64,000 nucleotides of DNA from CAKSEI01 sp964403505 (GCA_964403505.1 CAYOFP010000001.1:1-64000); one strand, 5' to 3'. Shown: positions 10,601 to 18,802, numbered from the stretch's first letter. The notes: generated by a model from the letters alone, not told the origin. Numbers and translations: made by a program.

Positions 10601-11287
10601 CGCAGCCTCATTCATTCCATCTTTGTCAATGGTGGAAGTGATGAGTATGTCCTCACCGAACATGTCCTTGATCTTTGCGTCAGACTCGACACCGAGCGCA
10701 CGCAGGAGTACCGTCACCGGTATTTTGCGGTTTTTATCGATCCTTACATAGAATACATCGTTTGCGTCGGTCTCGTACTCGAGCCATGCACCCCGGTAGG
10801 GGATAACGGTAGCGGAATAGTTACGCTTACCCGCCTTATCGAGTGCGGACTCATAATACATTCCGGGAGAGCGCACGATCTGGGATACGACGACTCTTTC
10901 TGCGCCGTTGATAATAAACGTACCGTTGTCTGTCATGAGCGGGAAATCGCCCATGAATATCTCCTTTTCAGAGACCTCGCCCGTTTCCTTATTGTGCAGG
11001 CGGACGAGTACACGCAGGGGGGCGGCGTAATTGACATCGCGCTCCTTGCATTCCTCTACGGGATATTTCGGCGTAGGGTCGATAGAATAGCTCACAAACT
11101 CGATCTGAAGATTGCCCGAATAGTCAACTATGGGAGATACGTCACGCAGGACCTCATTCAGTCCTTCGTCAAGAAACCACTGATAAGATTTCTTCTGTAC
11201 CTCAAGAAGATTCGGCATATCAATGACTTCATTGATCTTTGCGAAACTCATTCTCGTGGTTTTGCCCATCTTATGGGGAGTGATCAT
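7601..11287 (-). CDS. rpoB: RNA polymerase beta subunit
   Basis: Beta subunit, 1228 residues. The rifampicin region is the susceptible form (SSPLSQFMDQNNPLAELTHK followed by RRLSALGPGG), and the conserved RHGNKGV and PFLPDGTP motifs lie in the C-terminal half. The ATG at 11285-11287 has a GGAGGAAG ribosome site about ten bases upstream. It is cotranscribed with rpoC. rplJ and rplL, which usually precede rpoB, are not upstream; the neighbour is the amidase array. The long acidic C-terminal extension after residue 1170 is common in Firmicutes. Confidence 0.98.
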   Translation of the reverse strand: MITPHKMGKTTRMSFAKINEVIDMPNLLEVQKKSYQWFLDEGLNEVLRDVSPIVDYSGNLQIEFVSYSIDPTPKYPVEECKERDVNYAAPLRVLVRLHNKETGEVSEKEIFMGDFPLMTDNGTFIINGAERVVVSQIVRSPGMYYESALDKAGKRNYSATVIPYRGAWLEYETDANDVFYVRIDKNRKIPVTVLLRALGVESDAKIKDMFGEDILITSTIDKDGMNEAALANNSTPYDESLKEIYKKLRPGEPALVDSAITLVGNLFFDPKRYDLAPVGRYKFNKKMGIASRVMGLKLASDAVSAITGEVVMNKGTTLDEKKANELETAGVNEVEVIALDGAQVKVFSNGTVYPEAVLGYDLSDIKITGKVDLDVLNEIIDEAQDKAQVLDLCDMRRAELSPKHITKKDIFASVNYLVTLSHDVGVVDDIDHLGNRRLRSVGELLQNQLRIGFSRMDKIVKERMTIQDSETITPEALINIRPVVTAIREFFGSSPLSQFMDQNNPLAELTHKRRLSALGPGGLSRDRASFEVRDVHYTHYGRMCPIETPEGPNIGLISYLSTYARINEYGFIMAPYRKIDKKKGVVTNEIEYMTADMEDRYVVVQANEPLDENNKFVNKKVTVRSKTEILEVDSSIPDYMDVSPKMVVSVATAMIPFLDHDDNSRALMGSNMQKQAVPLMVTDSPIVGTGMEYKAAVDSGVVVCAKKAGTVERVTADDITVRYDDGSKDVYHLIKFKRSNQGTCVNQRPIVEVGEVIEEGQVIADGPATSGGEISLGKNALIGFMTWEGYNYEDAVLLNERLVRDDVYTSIHIEEYSHEARDTKLGPEEITREIPNVGEDALKDLDPNGIVRKGTEVRAGDILVGKVTPKGETELTAEERLLRAIFGEKSREVRDTSLRVPHGMSGIIVDVKVFSRENSDELSPGVNKVVRVYIAQKRKISVGDKMAGRHGNKGVVSRILPPEDMPFLPDGTPLDIVLNPMGVPSRMNIGQVLEVHLGMAAKKLGWKVMTPVFDGADDGDMKKMLADAGMQEDGKTVLYDGRTGEAFDCPVTVGIMYYLKLHHLVDDKIHARSTGPYSLVTQQPLGGKAQFGGQRFGEMEVWALEAYGAAYTLQEILTVKSDDVNGRVKAYEAIVKGQNIPTPGVPESFKVLVKELQALCLDVHVLDKDGSEIELSQLDDNELDLPNYVEADEIGETVQTDEVDEFFTEEKFDENEFYGNDVDDGEDF

Positions 11288-11609
11288 ATTTTTTCTTCCT
11301 CCGTTTCAGCAAAAAACGGGCGCAGTGATAGTATGTCCTAAGCGAATTTACAATTTATTAACAATTCCCTCTCCTATGCCAAGCTGGTTACTGACAACTT
11401 ATAAGCCGGGATGTTAACAACGAAATTCCGATATTTCACATTATCACGCACACCGCAATAGGTATTTATGTCGTTTTATCGGGAAATAACACGCTTTTTG
11501 TCCCTTCAAAAACCCGTGCTTTTCTCCGCTAAAAGCCGTATTTCGGCATTCTATCCGATTTTACGGTATCATACATTATATCAAAGCTTTTTTTGCTTGT
11601 CAAGAGATA

Positions 11610-11645
11610 TTTTACAAACTTTTGGATATTTTGCAGGAGAATATA
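11610..11645. repeat. Array boundary repeat, copy 1
   Basis: The sequence TTTTACAAACTTTTGGATAT followed by TTTGCAGGAGAATAT. Near-identical copies lie at 14667-14701 and 17708-17742, and a partial copy begins at 19040. They bracket the three array units and are the likely recombination joints. Confidence 0.7.
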
Positions 11646-11723
11646 CCGTTGACAGAGATAAAACGGTACTGATACCGTTTCAGAGCGAAAATAAACTCGG
11701 CATTTGCGCCCGTAAAAAAAACA

Positions 11724-11759
11724 AGACGCCGATTCTTAATCATATGAGAATCAGCGTCT
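11724..11759 (-). terminator. Terminator of anchor gene 1
   Basis: The minus-strand RNA stem GACGCTGATTC pairs with GAATCGGCGTC through one G-U pair, followed by TTGTTTTTTTT. This is a clear intrinsic terminator for the gene ending at 11796. Confidence 0.85.
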
Positions 11760-11795
11760 GTTTCGTTTTACATTTATTATTTTTGACTGTGTGTA

Positions 11796-12683
11796 TTATT
11801 TCTTCTTTTTGAGAACAAGTGCAATCACGAGTGCGATTATTGCGACGGCCTCGACCGTGCAAATCACCCACGGCGTGTAATTTATCGGCTCACTCTCCTT
11901 TGCCGGCTCGTTCTCCTTTGGTGAGTTATCTGTTTCCTTACCGGCTTTGACTTCCGAGGATGGCTCAGTGCTTTCGCTTTCTGGTGATGGTGAAATTCCT
12001 GCTGACAAAAGCTCTTTTTCGACATCCATGTTTTCGGCATCAAATCTGTATTTTGATCCAAAGCTATCGCCGTCTTCAAATATGTCGCATATTATCCAAC
12101 CACCGTAAATTTCAACTTGGTTTGCCGGTTTATATTTATATAAAAGGAAACGGACGCAATCACCAAAGTTTATATATGCGAATCCACTTTCGCTCACAGT
12201 TACGCTTTCAGGGGTAATCAAATACATACCACTACCGCTCTTAAAGTTATGGTAACGATTGTAAGCGGCCTTATATTGAGCTTTCTTTTTAATAAAAACC
12301 GGGAATGAAGATATGACGTCTTCTATCGGAGTGTTATCATATTGGAGGGCAAGCGAGTCTTTCGCAGGATCATCATCTAAAGCTGAAGATAGCTCATTCG
12401 GGAAATAATAATAGTGGTTTTCTTTTATTTCATCCTCGTATTCCTTTGCCTTTTCGAGAATTTCTTTTCTTAGATCGCTATCGTCGTCCAAGTGACCGAT
12501 GGTGTGAACAAAAAGATCGTCATCATTATTATTAAAATATACATTTACACAATATGTATTAAAATAATTTAATGCACAGGCTATGGCGGCCTTTTCATCG
12601 TCTGTTGCTTCATAAGCAAATGGACAGATCGGTATCTGGCTTACAATAATAAGCATGATCAACAGTACAGTTAGTTTTTTCAT
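11796..12683 (-). CDS. Membrane-anchored exported protein, array unit 1
   Basis: 295 residues, function unknown. A signal peptide (MKKLTVLLIMLIIVSQIPIC) is followed by an extracellular domain to about residue 220, a Ser/Glu/Lys-rich linker, then one transmembrane segment (IIALVIALVL) and a KKKK tail. There is no LPxTG motif. The extracellular part follows the same order of motifs as the N-terminal half of the adjacent amidase: a helical start, then EDVISSFPVFI, VTVSESGFAYINF, FLLYKY, and WIICDIFEDGDSFGSKY. This suggests a shared domain, perhaps NTF2-like. GGAGG ribosome site; 14 bases after the amidase reading frame, so one operon. Confidence 0.85.
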   Translation of the reverse strand: MKKLTVLLIMLIIVSQIPICPFAYEATDDEKAAIACALNYFNTYCVNVYFNNNDDDLFVHTIGHLDDDSDLRKEILEKAKEYEDEIKENHYYYFPNELSSALDDDPAKDSLALQYDNTPIEDVISSFPVFIKKKAQYKAAYNRYHNFKSGSGMYLITPESVTVSESGFAYINFGDCVRFLLYKYKPANQVEIYGGWIICDIFEDGDSFGSKYRFDAENMDVEKELLSAGISPSPESESTEPSSEVKAGKETDNSPKENEPAKESEPINYTPWVICTVEAVAIIALVIALVLKKKK

Positions 12684-12697
12684 GTTAATTCCTCCTT

Positions 12698-14428
12698 TTA
12701 GACTTCATTGATATATTCGTTATATTCACTTTCATTAAGGACTCTTACAGTATACTTTACGGTAGTGGTGATTGAATCTGGATACGTAGTTTTTTTATCT
12801 CTGGCAGATAATGTTATTGTATATAAACCGGGCTGCGTGAATGTATAGTATACATTTGTGCTTGTAGCATTAAGCGCTTCATGCCATGTCGCTGTTCCGT
12901 TCTCAGGCTTGATTCCTATCGCCACACGATATGGTCTGAGCGAGCAGTACAGCCAAATCGGAAAAGATGTATTTACCGGTATAGGCTCACTGTAGATTCC
13001 GCTGACTTGCATACGGTTGTGCGAACATCCGGAACTATCACAGGAGGCATCGACCCCATCTGATACAGGTATCGATGAGAACGTGTGGTTTCCCCCATCA
13101 GAGTACAACTTAGAATACATATATTTTACTGGGCGTATTATTTTCCCTTTGTTGTAAGTGTAATCGCTTAATCTTACCCTTCTTGAATTTGAATTATGAG
13201 CAGAATAATATGCACCGTTACTATCAATGTCCGATATTATAATAGCGTGACCGCCACCATTAACTATAATTTCATCACCAAGTTGCAAAGACGAAATGTC
13301 TATATCGGAGTAATAATTTCCGTGTTTTATTGCTTCAATTCTTGCCCCATTGCCCGTATCATCGGTATATGTATCAAAGGCTCTTGTTCCAGTCCAGCTT
13401 GGCGTATAAGATGACGAATTTCCTGCAGAATACCACCGTGGGTCATCGCTGTCCATCGGACGGAATAAACCGAAAATAGCGCTCGAGTCATTATTTCCGT
13501 TGAAGCCTGCCCAAATACATTGGGATGCAAAATTCTGGCAATCACCGCCTACTGAGTTGAAATTGTAAAAATTTGAATTATAATACCCGTTGGAAACATT
13601 CTCGCCGTGTCCTGTTCTGCTATATGTTAATGCATAGCATGCGGCATTATATCCGTCATAATCAATGCCGGTCGGGTTTAATATTATTGCCTTTTCAGGC
13701 GCTGAATTCTTTTTATTATTAATTCTTTCCTTAAATACTTCTGCTAATCCTTTCGGTGCTTCTTCTGAATTGGTTATATTGTTTTCTGCACTCTTTAATC
13801 TCAGGGTCTCTTGTTTTGCTTCTGAATTTAATTTATCGAAAGAGAGATTCTCTGATTTGTAGTATCTGTCAAAATCGTCGTCGGATATAATGTCACAGAC
13901 AAGCCAGTTCTTGCCCTCTTTATACAGCAAGACTTTATAATATGGTTGTATGGAGGTTTGCATTTTACTACCGTCATAGTAAAAGGTAATATCTTCAATT
14001 ATTTCCACCGTGGCAAAATCACCGTTGATCGATGAATTTTCAACATAATAGTCAACATTAAAATCTTTGCGTACAATATTTCTTTCCGAACGGAATTTTT
14101 TATAGTAATTCATTTTTGTTCAATGAAATGCGGAAACTCTTCTATAGTTGTATATGAATTGTCAGAAGTGCTTTTATATGTACTGATAGTTTTTTTTTGC
14201 TTCTGCTGATACTTTAGAAAGTTTGCTCGTATTAAAGGATGCTGTTGTCATTTCCGAGATGTCATTATCATGATACAGATACATGTTGTCAGTGCATTGT
14301 CTGAGGAAAAGCTCTGCTGCATCAATTGCGCGGTTAAGGTCAGTGTCATTTGCAATGGGCACGGAATAGGTCAGGGATGACAAAAGAGTGATAAGCACTA
14401 TCGCTGTGATAATTATTCTTTTTTTCAT
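12698..14428 (-). pseudogene. Secreted amidase, array unit 1, broken by two frame lesions
   Basis: Paralogue of the intact gene at 15724-17469. An extra A in a poly-A run (nine instead of eight, about 14190-14198) shifts the frame, giving a stop TAA after AKKNYQYI (fragment 14174-14428, signal peptide plus about 65 residues). About 80 bases later one G is missing relative to the intact copy, which restores the frame; the open frame 12698-14113 then encodes 471 residues with the amidase core (GGDCQNFASQCIWAGF, GGGHAIIISD) and a C-terminal Ig-like region, but no signal peptide. Removing the first lesion alone would still hit TGA at the second. A sequencing error at the homopolymer cannot explain both. 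Confidence 0.75.
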
Positions 14429-14483
14429 GTCTGCGTGCTCCTTAATAATTAATAATTTTATAAAGAGTTTTATCTTCAATAAA

Positions 14484-14512
14484 ATTATATATGAAATCTA
14501 ATAAGTTGTAAA
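14484..14512 (-). promoter_or_regulatory. Promoter of array unit 1
   Basis: Minus strand TTTACA (14507-14512), 17-base spacer, TATAAT (14484-14489), about 55 bases before the broken amidase start. Unit 2 has the identical promoter. Confidence 0.8.
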
Positions 14513-14666
14513 TGCATATAGTTCACAAAAAAATCTGCAAAATTGTATAATTTTACCAAAACCGCAAATAATTGCAAGCAGATGCGTAGTTTTACCAAAT
14601 CTGCGAATTCTCGCAAATAGCAACACGATTTTACAGCATACCCAAAAAAAGCAATATTTTCATACA

Positions 14667-14701
14667 TTTTACAAACTCTTGAATATTTTGCGAGAGAATA
14701 T
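14667..14701. repeat. Array boundary repeat, copy 2
   Basis: TTTTACAAACTCTTGAATAT followed by TTTGCGAGAGAATA, differing from copies 1 and 3 at a few positions. Marks the joint between units 1 and 2. Confidence 0.7.
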
Positions 14702-14780
14702 ATCGGCAACAGAGATAAAACGGTACTGATACCGTTTCGGAGCGAAAATAAACTCTGCATTTCCGCCCGTCAAAAAACAA

Positions 14781-14814
14781 GACGCCGATTCTTAGTTTGA
14801 TAACAATCAGCGTC
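14781..14814 (-). terminator. Terminator of anchor gene 2
   Basis: Minus-strand stem GACGCTGATT pairing with AATCGGCGTC (one G-U pair), followed by TTGTTTTTTG. It lies 17 bases past the stop of the gene ending at 14831. Confidence 0.85.
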
Positions 14815-14830
14815 CGTTTTTTGTCTATGC

Positions 14831-15703
14831 TTATTTCTTCTTTTTGAAAATAAGTGCGATAACAAGCGCAATTATTGCGACGCCTTCGGCTGTGCAAATT
14901 ACCCACGGTATGTAATTTATCGGTTTACTCTCCTGCGGTGGGTTATTTGTTTCATTGTCGCTTTCGTCTGCTGAGTCAGAGGCAGTATCGGTATCGCTCT
15001 CTTCATTTTCCGATAAGAGCGTGTACCCTCTTGATACAAGCAGTTCTTCGACGTCCAAATCTTCGGAATGGAATCTGAATTCTTCGTCATAGCTATCCCA
15101 AAAAGTGCTGATGTCGCATACGAACCACATATCCTCGGCAAACGCTTTATATCTATATAGAAGGATATAGCACGAATCACAGTTTACATATGCAAATCCG
15201 CTTTCGCTCACAGTCACAGATTTAGGGTTAAGTGCGAACATTTCATGATTTATAACAGTTTTGGCAGGAAGAGCGGAGCGCATATATTGACATTTCTTTT
15301 CAATGAAAACCGGAAATGAAGATACAACGTCTTCTATCGGCGTTTTGTCATATTGTATGGCAGGCGGTGTGACATCCGAATCCCAATGCATATCGTGTTC
15401 AAAATACCAATGGTTATCTTCATAATAGTGATAGCGATGATTTTTTCTTATTTCGTCTTCGTATTCCTTTGCCTTTTCGAGAATTTCTTTTTTTATTTGC
15501 GGTAAGTCGTCAAAATAGGCAATAGTGCCATCCAAAATATCAAACTCTGTTTTTAAATACACGTTTGAAATGTATTTATTCAAATAGTCTGACGCAAATC
15601 TATAAGCAGAGCTTTCATCATCCGTTGCCTCAAAAGCAACCGGGCAAATCGTTATTTGACTTACAATAATAAGTATGATCAACAGTACAGTTAGTTTTTT
15701 CAC
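14831..15703 (-). CDS. Membrane-anchored exported protein, array unit 2
   Basis: 290 residues, paralogue of the proteins at 11796-12683 and 17870-18802. The start codon is GTG with AAAGGAGA upstream. Signal peptide, extracellular domain, an Asp/Ser/Glu-rich linker, then the almost invariant tail WVICTAEGVAIIALVIAL with KKKK at the very end. The domain shows PIEDVVSSFPVFIEKK and VTVSESGFAYVN like its paralogues, though the middle diverges and carries its own inserts. Twenty bases after the intact amidase, so cotranscribed with it. Function unknown; a tether, receptor or inhibitor for the amidase is possible but not shown. Confidence 0.85.
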   Translation of the reverse strand: MKKLTVLLIILIIVSQITICPVAFEATDDESSAYRFASDYLNKYISNVYLKTEFDILDGTIAYFDDLPQIKKEILEKAKEYEDEIRKNHRYHYYEDNHWYFEHDMHWDSDVTPPAIQYDKTPIEDVVSSFPVFIEKKCQYMRSALPAKTVINHEMFALNPKSVTVSESGFAYVNCDSCYILLYRYKAFAEDMWFVCDISTFWDSYDEEFRFHSEDLDVEELLVSRGYTLLSENEESDTDTASDSADESDNETNNPPQESKPINYIPWVICTAEGVAIIALVIALIFKKKK

Positions 15704-15723
15704 AATAATTTCTCCTTTTATGA

Positions 15724-17469
15724 TTAGTTAAAATAATCATAATAATACTCATTTCGATATTCGTCATCACTAATGACTCTTATAGTATATTTTACGGTAG
15801 TGCTGATTGAATCTGAATATTTATCCGGATTTTTATCCCGAGCAGACAATGTTATTGTGTATAAGCCTTTCTCCTTGAATTGATAGTACACTGTTTTGCT
15901 TGCGACATTAAGCTCTTCATACCATGTCGCTTTCCCGTTCGGATCTGTGATTCCTATGGCGATTCGATAAGGTATGAGTGAACAGTTAAGTTGAATTGGC
16001 ATTGAAATAGATAGCTTCTCCGGCATTGGTTCCTGATACATTCCGCTGACTTGCATACGATTATGCGTGCATCCGGTATTATTACAAGAAGCATCGACCC
16101 CGTATGCTGCCGGTATATTTTGTGAGAATATGTGATTTCCCCCGTCAGAGTACCTCTTAGAATACACATATTTTGTTGGGCGTATTATTTTGCCTTTATT
16201 AAAATTGTAATCCTTTAATCTTCCTCTTCTTACATTTCCACTATGCGCAGAAAAATAGGCGTCCGTTTTATCAAAATCCACTATTATAATAGCGTGACCG
16301 CCATTATTAACAATAACCTCGTCGCCGAGTTGCAATGACGAAGTATATAAATCAGCGTTATCTTTGCTTTTAGTCGCATCAATTCTTACTCCGTTGCCCG
16401 TATCATTGGTATATTCATCAAAAAAACTTGGCGTAGCCCAACTTGATGACTTATTGCCTTTTCCGTCGCAGTACCACTGTGGATTATCGCCATCCATCGG
16501 GCGCAGTAATTTGTTTATAGCATCCGGGTCGTTATTTCCATTGAATCCTGCCCAAATACATTGGGATGCAAAATTCTGGCAATCACCGCCTACTGAGTTG
16601 AAATTGTAAAAATTTGAATTATAATACCCGTTGGAAACATTCTCGCCGTGTCCTGTTCTGCTATATGTTAATGCATAGCATGCGGCATTATATCCGTCAT
16701 AATCAATGCCGGTCGGGTTTAATATTATTGCCTTTTCAGGCGCTGAATTCTTTTTATTATTAATTCTTTCCTTAAATACTTCTGCTAATCCTTTTGGTGC
16801 TTCTTCTGAATTGATTATTTTGTTTTCATCGCTCTTCAATCTCAAAGTCTCTTTTTGGGCCTCTGAATTTAATTTTTCAAAAGAGAGATCTTCTGTTTTA
16901 TAGTATCTGTCAAAATCGTCGTCAGATATAACATTACAGACAGACCAAGTTTTATCTTCCTTATATAGCAAAATATTATAATCAGTTTGAATGGAAGACC
17001 GTGCGTTTTTCCCAACATAGAAAAAGCTGATATCTTCAATTATTTCTATAATAGCAAAATTACCATTAATAGATGAATTCTTGACATAATAATCTACATT
17101 GAAATCCTCACGTTCTATGTTTCTTTCCGAACGAAAAGTTTTAAAATAATTCACTTTTTCTTCGATGAAATACGGAAACTCTTCTATCGTTATAAATGAA
17201 TTGTCGGAATTGTTTTTATATGTACTGATAGTTTTTTTTGCTTCTGCTGATACTTTAGAAAGTTTGCTCGTATTAAAGGATGCTGTTGTCATTTCCGAGA
17301 TGTCATTATCATGATACAGATACATGTTGTCAGTGCATTGTCTGAGGAAAAGCTCTGCTGCATCAATTGCGCGGTTAAGGTCAGTGTCATTTGCAATGGG
17401 CACGGAATAGGTCAGGGATGACAAAAGAGTGATAAGCACTATCGCTGTGATAATTATTCTTTTTTTCAT
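15724..17469 (-). CDS. Secreted amidase-domain protein, array unit 2
   Basis: 581 residues from the ATG at 17467-17469, chosen because AAGGAG lies ten bases upstream and a signal peptide (MKKRIIITAIVLITLLSSL) begins there. An N-terminal domain (to about residue 230) ends in YNILLYKEDKTWSVCNVI and DDDFDRYY. It is followed by a putative amidase domain of the papain-like Amidase_6 type: YDGYNAACYALTYS, the nucleophile region GGDCQNFASQC, and NNGGHAIIIVDFD supplying a histidine. The last 130 residues look like an Ig/PKD-type fold (YTITLSARDKN). Substrate unknown; peptidoglycan or peptide amide bonds are plausible. The only intact amidase of the array. Confidence 0.85.
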   Translation of the reverse strand: MKKRIIITAIVLITLLSSLTYSVPIANDTDLNRAIDAAELFLRQCTDNMYLYHDNDISEMTTASFNTSKLSKVSAEAKKTISTYKNNSDNSFITIEEFPYFIEEKVNYFKTFRSERNIEREDFNVDYYVKNSSINGNFAIIEIIEDISFFYVGKNARSSIQTDYNILLYKEDKTWSVCNVISDDDFDRYYKTEDLSFEKLNSEAQKETLRLKSDENKIINSEEAPKGLAEVFKERINNKKNSAPEKAIILNPTGIDYDGYNAACYALTYSRTGHGENVSNGYYNSNFYNFNSVGGDCQNFASQCIWAGFNGNNDPDAINKLLRPMDGDNPQWYCDGKGNKSSSWATPSFFDEYTNDTGNGVRIDATKSKDNADLYTSSLQLGDEVIVNNGGHAIIIVDFDKTDAYFSAHSGNVRRGRLKDYNFNKGKIIRPTKYVYSKRYSDGGNHIFSQNIPAAYGVDASCNNTGCTHNRMQVSGMYQEPMPEKLSISMPIQLNCSLIPYRIAIGITDPNGKATWYEELNVASKTVYYQFKEKGLYTITLSARDKNPDKYSDSISTTVKYTIRVISDDEYRNEYYYDYFN

Positions 17470-17524
17470 GTCTGCGTGCTCCTTAATAATTAATAATTTT
17501 ATAAAGAGTTTTATCTTCAATAAA

Positions 17525-17553
17525 ATTATATATGAAATCTAATAAGTTGTAAA
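17525..17553 (-). promoter_or_regulatory. Promoter of array unit 2
   Basis: Minus strand TTTACA (17548-17553), 17-base spacer, TATAAT (17525-17530). Same sequence as the unit 1 promoter. Confidence 0.82.
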
Positions 17554-17707
17554 TGCATATAGTTCACGAAAAAATCTGCAAAAAATTGTATAATTTTACC
17601 AAAACCGCAAGTGATTGCAGTATACGCATAGTTTTACCAAATCTGCAAATTCCCGCAAACAGAAACACAATTTTACAGCGCACCCAAAAAAGCAATATTT
17701 TTATACA

Positions 17708-17742
17708 TTTTACAAATTCTTGAATATTTTGCAGGAGAATAT
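17708..17742. repeat. Array boundary repeat, copy 3
   Basis: TTTTACAAATTCTTGAATAT followed by TTTGCAGGAGAATAT; joint between units 2 and 3. Confidence 0.7.
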
Positions 17743-17819
17743 CGGCAACAGAGATAAAACGGTACTGATACCGTTTCAGAGCGAAAATAAACTCTGCATT
17801 TCCGCCCGTTAAAAAACAA

Positions 17820-17853
17820 GACGCCGATTCTTAGTTTGATAACAATCAGCGTC
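17820..17853 (-). terminator. Terminator of anchor gene 3
   Basis: Same stem as at 14781-14814 (GACGCTGATT with AATCGGCGTC) and a TTGTTTTTTA tail on the minus strand, 17 bases past the stop at 17870. Confidence 0.85.
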
Positions 17854-17869
17854 CGTTTTTTGTCTATGC

Positions 17870-18802
17870 TTATTTCTTCTTTTTGAAAATAAGTGCGATA
17901 ACAAGCGCAATTATTGCGACGCCTTCAGCTGTGCAAATCACCCACGGTGTGTAATTTGCCGTTTCGCTCTTTCGCGGTATGTCATCCGTTTTGTTATCGC
18001 TTTCGTCTACTGTGGCGGAGTCACTTCCTTCGTTATCGCTTTCATCATTGCCGGTGCTTTCATTTTCTGATGACGTTAGAATTCCTTCTTCCATAAGCAC
18101 TTTTTCAACATCCGTGTTTTCAGCATCAAATCTGTATTTTGAGCCGAAATTATCACCATCTACAAAAATATCGCACACTATCCATAAATCATCACTTGCC
18201 TGATCCGGAGATTGACATTTATATAAAAGGAAACGAACGGTGCTAAAGCTTACATATGCAAATCCGCTTTCGCTTACTTTCACGCTTTCGGGTCCATCTA
18301 TGTATATGCCGCGAAATGCCTTATGGTTAAGATTACGATAGTAAGCGTTCAAGTATTGAGCTTTCTTTTCAATGAAAACGGGAAATAAGGATATCACTTC
18401 TTCTATCGGAGTGTTTTCATATTTGAGGGCATATGCGCTTTTAGAAGGATCGCATCCGTATAGTGCAGAATGCTCATTTCCGTAATAGGCATCGTACCTA
18501 TCTGTTACACCTTTATCCCAAAAATAGTAATAGTAGTTCTCTCTTATTTCATCCTCGTATTCCTTTGCCTTTTCGAGAATTTCGTCTTTGCTGATGATAT
18601 ATAAATCCCGGTGATCGATGGTATATTCCGAAAGATCATCCTCATAATCATCAAAATAAACTTTTAATTCAAACCTATTTAGATAATTATACGCAGATGC
18701 AATGGCATTTTTTTCGTCGTCTGTGATTTCAACAGCAAATGGGCAAATTGATATCTGGCTTACAATAATAAGCATGATTAACAGTACGGTTAGTTTTTTC
18801 AT
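17870..18802 (-). CDS. Membrane-anchored exported protein, array unit 3
   Basis: 310 residues from the ATG at 18800-18802, chosen for its AGGAGAAAAAC ribosome site and because the signal peptide MKKLTVLLIMLIIVSQISIC starts there. Extracellular domain with PIEEVISLFPVFIEKK, VKVSESGFAYVSF and WIVCDIFVDGDNFGSKY, a long Asn/Asp/Ser/Glu linker, then the conserved transmembrane tail ending KKKK. It has its own promoter and no amidase gene next to it, unlike units 1 and 2. Function unknown. Confidence 0.85.
   Translation of the reverse strand: MKKLTVLLIMLIIVSQISICPFAVEITDDEKNAIASAYNYLNRFELKVYFDDYEDDLSEYTIDHRDLYIISKDEILEKAKEYEDEIRENYYYYFWDKGVTDRYDAYYGNEHSALYGCDPSKSAYALKYENTPIEEVISLFPVFIEKKAQYLNAYYRNLNHKAFRGIYIDGPESVKVSESGFAYVSFSTVRFLLYKCQSPDQASDDLWIVCDIFVDGDNFGSKYRFDAENTDVEKVLMEEGILTSSENESTGNDESDNEGSDSATVDESDNKTDDIPRKSETANYTPWVICTAEGVAIIALVIALIFKKKK

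Larger units (their letters stand above)
11288..11795. other. Intergenic region upstream of rpoB
   Basis: A 508-base gap without a convincing gene. It must hold the rpoBC promoter on the minus strand, but no close consensus match stood out. The half next to the array contains the first copy of the array boundary repeat (11610-11645), a perfect AAACGGTA/TACCGTTT hairpin near 11661-11680, and the terminator of the first anchor gene. Confidence 0.6.
14429..14830. other. Intergenic region between array units 1 and 2
   Basis: About 400 bases with no gene. On the minus strand it carries, in order, the terminator of anchor gene 2, an AAACGGTA/TACCGTTT hairpin, the boundary repeat, an A/T-rich stretch with repeated GGTAAAA and TTGCAG-like words (about 14520-14640) and the unit 1 promoter. 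The same layout recurs between units 2 and 3. Confidence 0.65.
17470..17869. other. Intergenic region between array units 2 and 3
   Basis: 400 bases without a gene, a near-copy of 14429-14830: terminator of anchor gene 3, AAACGGTA/TACCGTTT hairpin (about 17758-17777), boundary repeat, a stretch with repeated GGTAAAA words and the unit 2 promoter. Confidence 0.65.

Noticed and set aside
7601..11287. Rifampicin-resistance change in RpoB
   Set aside because: The resistance region reads as the susceptible form throughout.
14190..14198. Programmed slippage at the poly-A run restoring the amidase
   Set aside because: Correcting the frame there leads to TGA at the second lesion 80 bases on, so slippage alone cannot give a full protein.
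14174..14428. Independent small secreted protein
   Set aside because: It is identical to the N-terminus of the intact amidase up to the extra A, so it is the 5' part of a broken gene.
11796..18802. Sortase-anchored proteins in the array
   Set aside because: The C-termini have a membrane helix and KKKK tail but no LPxTG-like motif, so simple membrane anchoring is more likely.
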